Positions 43,735 through 54,848 of a DNA stretch of 64,000 nt are shown here, one piece after another. Location of the stretch: assembly GCA_036346205.1 (NCBI GenBank), contig JARFJB010000655.1:650001-714000 (forward strand). The letters are read 5' to 3'. Numbering within the stretch: position 1 is the stretch's first letter; each line of letters begins with the position of its first letter. A model generated the notes under the pieces. The model had not been told where the DNA came from and did no database searches. It worked only from the letters and a program-made list of their open reading frames with translations. Both the position numbers and the translations under genes were made by a program. Origin of the DNA: Vesta saturnalis (lineage: Eukaryota; Arthropoda; Insecta; Coleoptera; Lampyridae).

Positions 43735-44083
43735 CACAGAAACGACTTCGCGCCCATTAAAAAGGGTTGGCAGAATTCCCCAGCCGAGAGAGAAGAGCAG
43801 AAGGAGTCCCAAGGACCGGTTATGTTTAGTTGATTGTCATTAGTATAGTTTATTATTATTGTGGTCAATTACTACAGTACAAAATAATATACGTCTTAAA
43901 CCGCTTTAGTATAATTATTTAAGGTGACAGTGTTAAGCCCACTAAATAGTACGGATCCACACCCCGTTTAGTAAGAAATTTATAAACACAACTGAGCTTA
44001 GCCGCGGCAAAATAAAACCGCGTTGGGTTACACCCAAAGAAGGGCGGTTATATAAAATCACACCTATTAAGGGAAAGGGAGGT
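42387..44083. mobile_element. Unclassified 1.7-kb insertion within piggyBac
   Basis: Lies between ggtcatt and ttacattatggac of the transposase codons. It is GC-richer than its surroundings, has no supported gene, and includes a (TA)n tract (43667-43729). Parts such as the end region resemble an LTR plus leader, but no primer site or duplication is convincing. Confidence 0.55.
43667..43729. repeat. (TA)n microsatellite
   Basis: About 63 bases of TA dinucleotides inside the insertion. Confidence 0.97.
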
Positions 44084-44774
44084 TACATTATGGACAATTT
44101 CTATAATAGCTTCAATTTAGCCAAGAGGTTGCTAGAAGCAAAAACATATTGTACTAGGACACTACGTTAAACAAGGAAGGAAGATCCTGCAAATATTGTC
44201 ACCAAAAAAATTACGCAAAGGCGAAACTAAGGCTGCCTACCGAGACAATATCATGATCGGGAAATGGGAAGATAAAATAGAGGTACTTTACATATCTTCA
44301 CAGTTTCCTAACAACTTTGTTGAAATATTAAACAGAAGGGAACAAATTTGCCCCAAACCTCTTCCTATCGCAGAGTATAACAAATTTATGAGTGGTATTG
44401 ATCGCATGGACCAGATGATGTCATACTACACTTCTATTCGCAAAACTCTTCGCTGGTATAAGAAACTTGGTATTCACCTCATACAATTGTTGCTGTATAA
44501 TTCGTTCCTTCTATATAACAAAAAAATTCACAAGCGTTTATCATTCTACGACTTTCGTATGGCAATAATAGAAGAAATGTTTCCCGAAGAAGCTGCTGTG
44601 AAACCATCAAAATCCAAGCATACCACAAAAGTCGTTCATAATCATACTCCCCAAAAAATTGAAACTCGTGGTACCAAAGGAGGAACAATAATGTGGAAGA
44701 AGTGCAAAGTATGCTGTAAGAATAAAATTAGAAATGATTCTACTTATTACTGCGCTCAATGCCCGGTGTAAATG

Positions 44775-45287
44775 CGTGTAACTATTTGCGAAGAAAGGAA
44801 ATATTTGGGCTTTTCTCCTAAGTTAGCATGGGGTTGAACTCGTGTGGTTTTTACTTATGGCTCATAAAAAGAGAATGTTTTGAATCGTGTGGTTTTCACC
44901 AATAACTCAGGAAAAGAGGGGGTTTGTTTTACGTTAGTTGAATAACGTTTCCCAGGAAGGACCAAAAACGCACGGTTCGAGAATTTAAGAGTTTGTTTCT
45001 GGGTAGGCTTTTGTTAGAAGCGGCGTGCAATTTGCATGTATTGTTCATCTACGCGGTATTGACATCTGGAGATAGGTGAGTATGTATTGAATTGCGGACT
45101 CGGGTGTTTTAGATTAACGGTCAGATCGGCTAAATCGGAAGACAGCGCCCCAAGAGAGAGCTTTTTCCTGCGGCACTTTTTATAGGGCCGGGGACGCCTG
45201 GAGAGTGAATGTTTTGCTAATTGGATTAGTATGAGTTGGAAATGAACGGATTGATACTCAATTAACGGAATTTGGACATGTAGCAAT
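44775..45287. other. Noncoding, nothing recognised
   Basis: Between the piggyBac C-terminus and a LINE 3' stub. No supported gene; the minus-strand frame 45014-45286 has no recognisable feature. Confidence 0.6.
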
Positions 45288-45322
45288 ATCCCGCAAGGGA
45301 ATGGCGTGAATGTTATGTTAAG
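45288..45322 (+). mobile_element. LINE 3'-end stub
   Basis: cccgcaagggaatggcgtga followed by atgttatgttaag matches the last bases and tail start of the main LINE family (3795-3830). Only the extreme 3' end is present, as with strongly 5'-truncated insertions. 45323-46132 after it holds nothing recognisable. Confidence 0.7.
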
Positions 45323-46132
45323 AATAGAATTGTGGGAATTGGTAGGAGATAATTAAGGAACACTAGCTAGGATTTTTTGTGGTAAGGATCTGGATCACTA
45401 CAAACATGAATTAGGGTTAAACCTATAAAATGTGAACAAAAATAAAAAAATTTAATCCTAAACAATGCATAAACAACAATGCATAAAATAGGTAAAAATC
45501 TTTTTCATGTTAAAGCGTGGAAGCGTTCCATGAATTCAAACAAGTATAAAAGAAAAAATAAAACAAACAAAGAAAATAAATAATTAAGAAATGAACGGCC
45601 AAAAAAAAAATAAATGCAGAAATTATTCCTATGAACAACATTCTTGAACATTAATCCATGAAAAGTAAAGCAAATTCTCCTTGTTTATATTCGATATTAA
45701 ACCCAGAAACTAATTTAGATCCATCTTAAGCAAAATTAAAAGAAGTACGATTAATTTTTGGTAATCTAGAATAAAATCAGATTAAACATAAAGAAAAAAA
45801 TATTTTTAATGCGGGAGAAAAATAATAAGAAATACAATTTAATATTAAAGGATTTATTTTTCTTTAAAAAATAAATTAGTTGCATTACTAAAAGGCTGGA
45901 TAATTCCAATAAAACCAACTTTATTGGGTCAATAGTTTATTAATTAGAAAGTTAACATTATTGCTAGTATGGTTTTAACTTGGCAATGTTGTAAATATTC
46001 TATTGCAGAAGCAAACGTATTTACATATAAGGCTGCTCTTCCGATTTGTGATTACGCAGTATAAATGTATGGGTACATATATCCCCATTTTCCAAGTTAG
46101 CGAATATGTAGCAATGATAGAGCCTTATAGTT

Positions 46133-48219
46133 TTATTTTGGATACAACTGAGACCTTTCCATTACTTCACAGCGAAAATCTTCAGATGGCGAACTAAAGC
46201 GACGTATACACGGAATGATGAGATTAGGTGTTACACGCACATCATCATTGTTTTTCAATAGCATACTTGCTATACCACCAATAATTACAGTAAGCAGTGC
46301 ACCACACAATGAAAAATACTGAAACGTAATTCTGAACAGCCACATTGGTTGATCTTGTAAAGGTGGAGTCCTAGAGGAAGATATAAGTATTACGCATTAA
46401 CTGAAAATAGCAAATTATTTACGTTGTAATATTTGGAAATGTACCATTACACCCATCTGTTCATAACGGTTTTGTTGTGTAATATATAGTACCGCTCTTT
46501 ATATAAATTTGTTGTTGAATAACTATGTACAACATGATCACGAAAGATAAAACAATGCCAGTGAAGGCACCCTAAAAATGAAATTAATGCGCTTAAACAT
46601 TATAATGAGAATGCTGTGTTATCTACAATAAACAAATAAACTTACATACTCTATTATTTGCTTTTGGAAACACAAGCCCAAGCGTAAATAATCCAAGCAT
46701 ACAGCCACCTGTTGCCCCTTGAACAATGTATTTCATTTCAAACAACGAACCCAATTTCTGTACCACAAGTACTAGAGAGGTGCTTATAATTCCAACTAAA
46801 GCGGTTAATAATTTTAAAATGGTGGTTGTTCTTCGTGAAAATTCCATTTGCGGCCAAAATTCTAACAAAATGTCAAAATAAATAATTTTGGAGATGGTGT
46901 TTAACATGGTGGACAAAACACTGAAAGTTATGTTTACAGGTACTGCACTTTGCCTTGTTTTTGCACGTACCTGATTGTAGTTGTGAATATTGCAGCAATA
47001 AATATTCCACCAATTCCAGGAAATTGGCGACTAACGTCCATTATAAAGAACGGAACAATTTGATCCATTTTTGTAATTTTGCCAGATGATAAAGGATCAC
47101 ATAGGACATATTTAGAATAGAGCACTAATCCTAATGTGAAGCTAACCAATTTAAATAATGCAGACATAATCGTGTAAATAATATTAGCTCTGAAAATCAC
47201 TGTTTTATTACACAAAAGTATGTGATACTTATTTTTAATTACCCTTTTGCTTTGTCTAAAGAAGGCAAAGATCTTAAGCGTTGAACCGTGGCAGGATGGA
47301 TGGCTACAGAATTCAACCAAAAAACAGTGTTTCCAATAATAACAGACCAAAATGTTCCTCGAATGGTTGGATCTGGATTTAAGCTAAAACATGTTACGTT
47401 TCGTTAAAGCTTAGAAGAAAGGCGCGTACTTAAAGAATTCTAATCTTTTGCCTTCAGCTGCTCTGGTCCACATTTCTACTGGCCCTCCCACTATATAGAT
47501 ACCTCTTATGACAACATATGCTACCGTAAAGCATGTAATTATAAATTCCAAAGTATCTGCCCACACTACCGCTCTCAAACCACCAAGTGAGGTATAAAAA
47601 ATACAAATACACGCCATTGCCCATACAATTACGTACAAATTAATTCCTGTTACTAAAATTTTACTGCAGTATTTTGGAAAATAAGTTTACATTATGTCAC
47701 CATACCCACATTTATCGACATGCAAGAAATATAAAGCAAAACAGGCATGTTGAAAGTTTCTTTTAAAATAAATGAAAAACATATAATAGTCTTTATAGAC
47801 CGACTAAATCTTAGTTCCAAATAATGAAACACACTTTTCAATTGGAGGTTATAAAACATAGGTAAGTATACAAAGTGGTTGATAAGTCCCACAAACAATA
47901 GCGCCACTGGTAACATACATATTTGGGTCCCATAGGAATAAATTTCTGCTGGAATTGCAACAAGTGTTTGTCCTGCTAAAATACTGAAAATAAAGTTTAT
48001 TAACAAAAACTTACTTTAATCGTGTTACCTTGCTGAAAGTGATACGGCAATCGGTAATAAAAGCATTTTTTGATTTCCAAAGAAATATGCATCTGTTGTG
48101 CTTTGCTTTTTATACCATCCATAGTATAATCCCACAAAGCAATTTAAAGCAATTATAAATCCAAAAAGTAAATAGTCAGTTATCGAAAATCTCAGGTACT
48201 CAATGGAGGTATATCCCTG
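46133..48219 (-). pseudogene. SLC5-family sodium/solute symporter, eight exons, one in-frame stop
   Basis: Minus-strand gene with good splice sites and continuous phase: exons 48029-48219, 47706-47983, 47430-47652, 47243-47383, 46971-47189, 46650-46920, 46423-46571 and 46133-46370 (stop TAA 46133-46135). Product is polytopic: LAGQTLVAIPAEIYSYGTQ, LYISCMSINVG, VTGINLYVIVWAMACI, TSLGGLRAVVWADTLEF (typical of sodium/solute symporters), FPGIGGIFIAAIF and AATGG-like QGATGGCMLGLF, resembling insect sodium-coupled monocarboxylate or multivitamin transporters. The first exon here lacks a start Met, so an upstream exon is missing or lies past the (TA)n at 48473. An in-frame TGA (46461-46463) in the seventh exon would remove the last transmembrane segment and tail. 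Either a pseudogene or a sequence error. Confidence 0.85.
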
Positions 48220-48468
48220 CTGAAATAAAGATGTTATTATTTTAATGGTGAATGAAGTGAATTATTGTCTAGATTTGATTCACAGTACTGTGTGTTTGTC
48301 ACAGAAAAATTTTGAATTTTAATCTTCATTTGGAATATTACTTATAGTTTGACTTAGGGCTTTCAGACCAAACAGAGCTTTTCACAAGAAAAATATTTTC
48401 TAATACACAGTTAAACGAACAAAAAATCCATTTAGTAAGAACTTACGTGGAAACCTTGTATATATTTT

Positions 48469-48536
<68 letters not shown>

Positions 48537-48784
48537 TGGTATTTCTATCACCTCATATACAACGTTCGTCAATAGCTTTGGGATTTGAACCTTAGATAAG
48601 GAAAGAGAGGTGCCTCGTAACATGGCACCGGACAAAATCCGCCAGAGGCGTAACTTTAGAATTTAGCTTGTATTTATTAGATAGTCGTTATGTACTAATA
48701 AAGATAGAATTTAGCACTAAATATTGAAGTAAAATGACACATCATATCTGAATGATCCATAATATGAAATTTTACTACTTATTT
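48220..48784. other. Upstream of symporter; (TA)n tract
   Basis: Putative intron or 5' flank of the symporter gene. Holds an approximately 62-base TA run (48473-48534). No further exon could be recognised. Confidence 0.6.
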
Positions 48785-48912
48785 ATATAATAATTGAATC
48801 ATTTAGTCGCAAATAAATAACAGCATCCGGTGACAAGTGCGAGAGCCAGGAATCGTGTAGGGAGCAATCTGGTTGAAACGTGATGTGATTGAAGAGTATG
48901 TAAGAAAAAATG

Positions 48913-48976
<64 letters not shown>
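48913..48976. repeat. (TA)n microsatellite, left of mariner
   Basis: TA run interrupted by the mariner insertion; the same repeat resumes at 51149-51200. The mariner therefore landed in a (TA)n tract of LINE F. Confidence 0.95.
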
Positions 48977-48979
<3 letters not shown>

Positions 48980-51145
48980 TGTGTCCCCGGATAGGTGAAA
49001 CGACTCTTGTAAAAGATAAAAAATTTTCGATATAAAATTTCATTGTTTGGGGTTCAGCCCTGCTTAGTTAAAGACTAATTTCTGGCATAATTTTAGTTTT
49101 CTAAAATCATGTATGCCTTGGATCTTTTCAAAAATTTGATTTTTGGTTCTAGTAAACTGCCTTTGTTAGTGAAGATATAACAAAATTTGATTAACAAAAG
49201 TTGTTTAGAATCATGAAAGAGTCCTACTTCAAGCACCTAGGCCAACGTTGATGTTTTGGCAATTTACAATAATTTTTATCTGATAGTTTAATATTGTTTA
49301 TCCCCGGATAGGTGATATGACTCTTGAAAAGCAAAAAAATTCTAAATAAACAAAATATATAAAAGAATTTCTTTAACACAGTTTATTACTATGAATATTA
49401 AAAGATAACACTTAAATTATTAGCTATTACAAGTTACTGGCTTAACACTGATAAGTTATAATGAAATAGTGAGTTAATATTCAGATTAAAAATAAGGCTC
49501 GGCTAAGCCTCCTCCTAAATTTGCGCAGTTTTCAATACGATTCCGGAATTCTCCAAAATTGATTGAACTGCAACTGTTATCCATTATCGATAGGTCTGGA
49601 GATCTAGCCGGCCAAGATGTCACGCTCATTCTCCCGAACCATCTTTCAACAAACTGATTATTAAGCCAATCAGTAATCATTTGTGTGGAATGGGCAGGGC
49701 AGCCATCTTGTTGAAAGTAATGCGAACGTCGAATATTTAATGGAAGTTCGTCAACAAAACTTTGCAGAATTTGTATGTAAGTTTGCTGATTTAATCTTCC
49801 TTCAATAAAAAAGGGTACAATAATTCCTAACTCGTATGAGACGGCACACCAAACATTTAGTTTTCCAAAATACTGCCTTCTTGAGTTAACTACGTAATGG
49901 GGATTGACTCTGCTCCAATATCGACAGTTTTGCGAAGATGGAACACCATTTGTTGTGAAAGTACATTCGTCAGAAAAAATTATTAGTTTATGAAAATTTC
50001 TGTTTTCTAAAATTAGCTCCCCTGAAGACAAACAGAACTGCAATCGCCTTGCTTCATCACCTTCTTCCAAAGTGTGGAAAAATTTGGCTTTATATGGATA
50101 AATTTTGTTAGTTTTATAAATTCTCTGTAAATGTGTTTTACTTATGTTTGTATTTACGCTTCGATTTCTTAGAGACATTTTAGGATATGCATCTACGGAA
50201 TTTAAAGCAACTAAAGTACCTGCATCAGTTTCATCGTAAGCTTTTTTCTCTCTCTTCTTATAGTGAACGCTTCCTGTTGTGAGCAATCTCTTGATTAAAC
50301 GCCAAGCAGTAACTTTGTTAATTGCAGTATTTGGATATTTTTCATTAAATAAAGCAATAACCATATTTATCGATTTTTCACCGATTCCGCAACACTGAAT
50401 CAAGTAAACTTTTTCATCTAATGTTAACATTGTCTTTAAAAATATGTTTCAATTTAATACAGAAGTGTTTGATTGATAAGATTGACAGATAAGTTTTGTT
50501 ATGGAGACAATTTGTTTTTCCATAGCAATCTTTGTTACAAATACATTTCTTTAGTATAGGAATCGACATAATAGAAGATATGAGAGATTTTGATTCAAAA
50601 AAACTGTACTCTGCAGAAAAATATTTGTTAGTAGTAGAGAAAGGATTACGATTAATGAAAGTTATTCAGAATCATAAAAAAGTCCTATTTCCAAAATTGT
50701 AACGACCTACACCGACTTTGATGTGTTGATAATTATTAATATTATTTTTATTTGATAGTTTAATTTTCTTACACATATTGTTTTATTTGACAAAGATTGC
50801 ATAAACCAAGTATTTGGGCTGATTTCAAAGAAATGCAGATGAAAATATGTTAAAAATTGCCAAAACATCAACGTTGGCCTAGGTGCTTGAAATTCTAGAA
50901 ATAGGACTCTTTCATGATTCTAAACAACTTTTGTTAATCAAATTTTGTTATATCTTCACTAACAAAGGCAGTTTACTAGAACCAAAAATCAAATTTTTGA
51001 AAATATCCAAGGCATACATGATTTTAGAAAACTAAAATTATGCCAGAAATTAGTCTTTAACTAAGCAGGGCTGAACCCCAAACAATGAAATTTTATATCG
51101 AAAATTTTTATCTTTTACAAGAGTCGTTTCACCTATCCGGGGACA

Positions 51146-51150
<5 letters not shown>
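48977..51150 (-). mobile_element. Mariner-type element with long inverted repeats
   Basis: 2174 bases flanked by TA, with ends cagtgtgtccccggataggt on the left and its complement on the right (one mismatch at the last base). Inverted repeats are about 290 bases (48977-49265 and 50854-51150). The transposase lies on the minus strand. Extra partial copies of the end sequence lie inside: ccccggataggtgatatga at 49303-49321, and a stretch at 50640-50770 in direct orientation to the left end. Confidence 0.9.
49486..50430 (-). CDS. Mariner-type transposase, DD41D arrangement
   Basis: 314 codons, uninterrupted, from ATG 50430. An N-terminal helix-turn-helix region (INKVTAWRLIKRLLTTG, KTHLQRIYKT) precedes the catalytic domain: IIFSDECTFTTNG (first Asp), YFQQDGCPAHSTQMI (second Asp) and SWPARSPDLSIMDNS (third Asp). 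41 residues separate the second and third Asp, the spacing of the DD41D (rosa-type) branch of the Tc1/mariner group. After MDN the protein passes directly to GEFRNRIENCANLGG and stops, about 30 residues sooner than family members, which suggests a small internal deletion. It binds the inverted repeats and cuts at TA. Probably inactive but the best preserved ORF in the window. Confidence 0.85.
   Translation of the reverse strand: MLTLDEKVYLIQCCGIGEKSINMVIALFNEKYPNTAINKVTAWRLIKRLLTTGSVHYKKREKKAYDETDAGTLVALNSVDAYPKMSLRNRSVNTNISKTHLQRIYKTNKIYPYKAKFFHTLEEGDEARRLQFCLSSGELILENRNFHKLIIFSDECTFTTNGVPSSQNCRYWSRVNPHYVVNSRRQYFGKLNVWCAVSYELGIIVPFFIEGRLNQQTYIQILQSFVDELPLNIRRSHYFQQDGCPAHSTQMITDWLNNQFVERWFGRMSVTSWPARSPDLSIMDNSCSSINFGEFRNRIENCANLGGGLAEPYF

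Positions 51151-51200
<50 letters not shown>
51149..51200. repeat. (TA)n microsatellite, right of mariner
   Basis: Continuation of the TA tract in which the mariner sits. Confidence 0.95.
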
Positions 51201-51204
<4 letters not shown>

Positions 51205-51518
51205 GATGTCATTTAGACATTTTATACACCGATACAGTAAGTATACACTCTATTATTTATATCTTCCTTACCTCTGTCTATATTTCTACTTCTGACTTCC
51301 TTGTGTGTCGAGGCAGCAGACAAATAACTGTACGGTAGTAGGACGATACAGTTAGTAGGGAATCCTACATCGTCCGGGGCACACGATTTGGCCAGTAACC
51401 GGTCGGCTCGCTAAGGTATTACTCAAAAGAACAATACAATTTCCTCAAATCGACCTGACTACAAGGGGCAATCAAGGTCGAAACAGATAGGCCCCATTGC
51501 TGACGACTATGCAAGGAA

Positions 51519-52254
51519 TGAATGGCGAATAGGTACGTGGAATGCTAGAGGTATGCATAATAAAGAATTTGAAATTGCAAATGTAATGTACGGTAGACAC
51601 ATTGATATTCTGTTATACTGGAGGCAAATCGCAAAGGAAAGGATGCTGTGGAGATGTAGGATGGCAGCCTAGCGCTATGGTCAGGAATTGAGACTGAAGT
51701 GCATAAAGCAAAAGGAGTTGGGGTGATTGTAAGTGAAAGAGCGAACAGATGTGTTAAATAGTACGAATTGGTATCTCCCCGGGTAATATGGGTTAGAATT
51801 AAAGTGGAGTTTAGAAGAATTTTTCTCATTGCATGCTATGCACCAGTGAATGGGAAAAGAGGCCAGGAGTAGACCAGAGTGGAATGAAGTAGAGAACGTG
51901 TTGAACGTATGTAAGCCAAATGAAAGAGTCATGATAGTGAGCGATATGAACGGATGGTTAGGTGTACTGATAAAACATACTGAACGCGTTCTAGGAAAGT
52001 TCGGAGACCAAAGAGTCAATGAGAATGGTGAACGCCTGGTGAACATCTGTGTAGAGAGAAGCCTGTTTGTGTCCAATACGTGGGTTAAACATAAAAATGT
52101 GCGTAGGCATACATGGGAAAGAGGTGAATCTAAAAGTATGATAGACTTGATAGTGTGTGATGAACGGCTTAGAAACCTGGTGAAAGACACAGAAGTAGTG
52201 CCCAGATCGGAGTGGGGAACGGACCACTTTTTGGTTGTATCGAGAACATGTTAA
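51519..52254 (+). pseudogene. LINE F APE endonuclease, broken
   Basis: NEWRIGTWNARGM marks the N-terminus (about 51519). The open frame 51850-52254 covers ERVMIVSDMNGWLGV, KFGDQRVNENGERLVN, SNTWVKHKNVRRHTWERG, SMIDLIVCDERL and GTDHFLVVSRTC with the catalytic-region His. The first third is in other frames. It is the APE domain that nicks target DNA. Confidence 0.85.
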
Positions 52255-52539
52255 GGGCAAAAGTGGGTCTGGTGAAGGAAAGCAAACATAGTGCGAACGT
52301 CTAGAATTAGGGTAGACAAACTAGTGGATAATGGTGTGCGAATGAAATACGCTGATGCTGAGAGTGAAGAGTTGAATAAAGAAAATGAAAGGCATAGACG
52401 TTGAAAATGCATGAATAAGCTTGAAAAACTGTGTTGTCAATGGTTCCGTGCGGATATGCGGAATGGAAACTGTAGGTAGACAGAAAAAAATGTGCTTGGT
52501 GGAATGAGATTGAGAAAAAGCGATTGTATGAGGTGTACA

Positions 52540-53989
52540 GATTAAGAAACAAAGAGGCAGTGAGAATAAGTAAAGAGGAAGTGATGGTTGTGGAAGGAGA
52601 GAAAATGTAGAATGATTTTGAGGGAAACAAGAAACTCCTCTGAAAATGAATCAAAAATACAAAAAGTGCCCAAAAATAGAACGCTGCAGGAGTCATGAGT
52701 ACAAGCAACGAAATAGTAGGGGACGGTTATGAAGTGAGGTAATGCTGGCAAGAATATTTTGGAAAGCTGTACAGTACTGTGGAAAATAAGACTACAGGGT
52801 TAAAAAAGGACAATGTGGAAAAAATGGTGAATGAAACTGAGGATATGGGGATACATGATGTAGAGAAAACGGTAGCAAGGTAGAAAAACAGCAAGGAAGC
52901 AAGCGTAGATGAAATCACTGGTGAAATGCTAAAGTATGGCAAAGTGAAAAGCTTATACGAAGATTGTGTGCATTATTCAATGTATGCCTTATGTGTGGAA
53001 AAGTGCCGAGGGATTGGAAAAGTGCGATTATTGTACCACTGCATAAGGCTAAGGGGAACAAGACTGATTGCAAGAACTACAGAGGAATAAGTTTTCTCAG
53101 CGTGCCTTGTTAAGTATTTGGAAGACTCTGATTGATAGAGTACGAGAAACTACACAAAACTAAGATTTGGGATTTCCAGGGTGGTTTCATGCCAGGGAGA
53201 GGATGTGTCGATCAGATGGTTGCTCTCCAGCAGGTGACCTAAAAGTGTTTAAGAGAAAAAAAGGAAGCTGTACTGTGCGTTTGTAAATCTGGAAAAAGCA
53301 TCCGACAGAGCGAATAGAGAGAAGCTGTGGGAAATATTAAATAAATATGGAGTAAGTAAAGGTCTAATAAATGGAATAAGGGTAGTATACAGCGGTAGTC
53401 GGGATGTGTTATAATGAGAGGAGGTGTGAGTGAATACTTTAATATTGAGCAAAGAGTGCATCAAGTCCATGTGATGTCACCGTGGTTGTTCAATGTATAC
53501 ATGAATAAATGTGTTAGGTAAGCATGTACCCATACAAATGTTGTAATGGTTGGTGACGTAAATTTACGACTTCTGGTGTATACAGATGACACAGTCTCAT
53601 AAACCTAAAGATAAACGTGATCAAAACTAAAATTGTGGTGTTCAATTTGGGAAGGTGGAAAGGAGAGTAGAGTATTTACCCCGCAAGGTAAAATTGTGGA
53701 ACAAATGGACGAGCTGGTACATCTGGGTATAATGTTTACTGCAGATGGTACAATGGAGGGCGAGATTGGACGAAGGGTCAATGCTGGAAGTATGTGGACG
53801 ATAATGAGAAACGAAAGCATGAGCCTAGCTGCGAAACGAGCAATCTATAATGGCGTGTATGTTCCATCAGCACTGTATGGAAATGAGAGATGGATATGTC
53901 AAAAAAGCACGAAAGAAATTAAATGCCGTGGGTATGAGATTCATGAGAAGCGCATGTGGCAAAACGGGAAAGGACAAGATAAAGAATGA
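52540..53989 (+). pseudogene. LINE F reverse transcriptase, heavily broken
   Basis: Linker and RT in many frames: counterparts of the GKVPRDWKSAIIVPLHKAKG block (about 52990-53050), the PGRGCVDQM and palm region (about 53190-53310), then a deletion around 53596 that removes the end of the YADD segment (only VYTDDTVS-like sequence is left), and the open frame 53633-53989 with EQMDELVHLGIMFTADGTM and YVPSALYGNERW. Position and order match LINE A and B. Confidence 0.8.
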
Positions 53990-54127
53990 CGGAGCGTGGC
54001 GAGGAAATGACGATGATGGATATGTAAAACTAGTACATTACGTTGGTTTGGTCACATTGAGAGAATGAACAACGCAAGATTAATAAAGCAAATGTCTGTG
54101 GGTGAGGTTAGAGGGAAGTCAGTAGGT

Positions 54128-54606
54128 CAGGAGGTGTTAATATCACTTCCAATTATTGAAAAAGATATCTATTTGTTAGATTTAACTGGGTTATTTTATT
54201 TGATGTAATGTTTCGATTTGTGAATACTTCTATCATTTTCAAATTGAAGTTTTTCACAACTTTACACTTATATCATAACTCGATTAAATTTTGTTAAATG
54301 TGTTTTTTTGGCTGACAATTTCATTGTTAGCGTTCGCCGTAGAGAGTGTTCTGGTTTGTCATCTTTGCGGCAGTTTAACAATATTTAATTTTTATGACCT
54401 AGTTATTCTTTACTAAAATTTTATAGTTGGCTTTATACGTTTCTCACACTGTTACATTAATAACAGGCTTATGTTTATGTTTTAATTTTTCAACTTTGAC
54501 AAAATTGTTTACAACATCTTTAACAATTTTTAATAAACATTACTACTGACGAAGATAACTGTAAATGTTATCAAAACGTTTAGATTGTATAATTTAAAGT
54601 ACACCA
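54128..54606. other. Noncoding; hammerhead-like motif at its end
   Basis: No gene. Contains the motif at 54546-54577 described separately. Confidence 0.6.
54546..54577 (+). other. Degenerate hammerhead-ribozyme-like core
   Basis: ctgacga, a six-bp stem gataac/gttatc closing a seven-base loop, then aaaac where a hammerhead would have gaaac. Hammerheads of this kind occur in Penelope-like elements. Neither stem I nor stem III could be assigned with confidence and the core G is replaced by A, so activity is unlikely. Confidence 0.35.
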
Positions 54607-54789
54607 TTAAAAAAACCCAAAAAAGATAAGTATTTTATTAAGAATAATAATATGTTGTAATATATTCACTACAATTAAATAGCATTCAGAGGAACACTTC
54701 CCCATCGAAGAACACGTCAGGTACATTCCGTAGATTTGATCACTATTGTACCATAGTACTTCATGCAATTTGTTTTCAAGGCTGCTCAT
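54607..54789 (-). CDS. Small ORF after Polinton polymerase (60 aa)
   Basis: ATG 54789, 60 bases past the polymerase stop, same strand. The product starts MSSLENKLHEVLWYNSDQIY and ends in a hydrophobic stretch IIILNKILIFFGFF. The position suggests a Polinton gene; function is unknown. Confidence 0.35.
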   Translation of the reverse strand: MSSLENKLHEVLWYNSDQIYGMYLTCSSMGKCSSECYLIVVNILQHIIILNKILIFFGFF

Positions 54790-54848
54790 ATTGATTAAAT
54801 TGTTTTCTGCAACAGAAGAGGAATAAAATGCTATGTAAAGTTAAATCC

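Larger units (their letters stand above)
41097..44771 (+). mobile_element. PiggyBac element, 5' end with TTAA, interrupted
   Basis: TTAA at 41097-41100 is followed by accctttcttagcacgttga, the CCY-type start expected of piggyBac ends, then GC-rich subterminal sequence with cgcatggcgcaccc. The transposase gene follows. The 3' end was not found: no inverted match to the 5' end occurs after 44771. Confidence 0.7.
41395..44771 (+). pseudogene. PiggyBac transposase with intron, split by insertion
   Basis: ATG 41395; one extra A near 41408 shifts the frame into the acidic segment ELIRILEDSDFSNGDFNDG. Exon 1 ends at 41534 (gtaggt), intron 41535-41595 ends atag, exon 2 continues in frame as 41596-42155 with YEYFRLLVDE and RDRFFLIIRCLHFAENPDE. 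Then in other frames LSLDESMLLWRGRL (first catalytic Asp), TGESNETGGKGHAEKGV, and at 42386 unrelated DNA begins. It resumes at 44084 with IMDNFYNSF (second Asp) and the open frame 44196-44771 with EYNKFMSGIDRMDQM (third Asp) and a C-terminal Cys-rich zinc-binding tail (KCKVCCKN then YYCAQCPV). All three Asp are visible; frameshifts and the insertion kill it. Confidence 0.85.
48785..54127 (+). mobile_element. LINE F, near full length, with mariner inside
   Basis: The 5' part 48785-48910 matches the inverted 5' end of LINE C (24740-24885). A (TA)n tract follows and hosts a mariner-type element (48977-51150). From about 51230 the LINE continues through 5' UTR, endonuclease (51519-52254) and RT (to 53989), and is cut at 54127 inside the 3' region, so the tail is missing. 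Confidence 0.8.

Noticed and set aside
51545..52751. Minus-strand frames of 60-169 codons
   Set aside because: Antisense shadows of the LINE F endonuclease and RT region.
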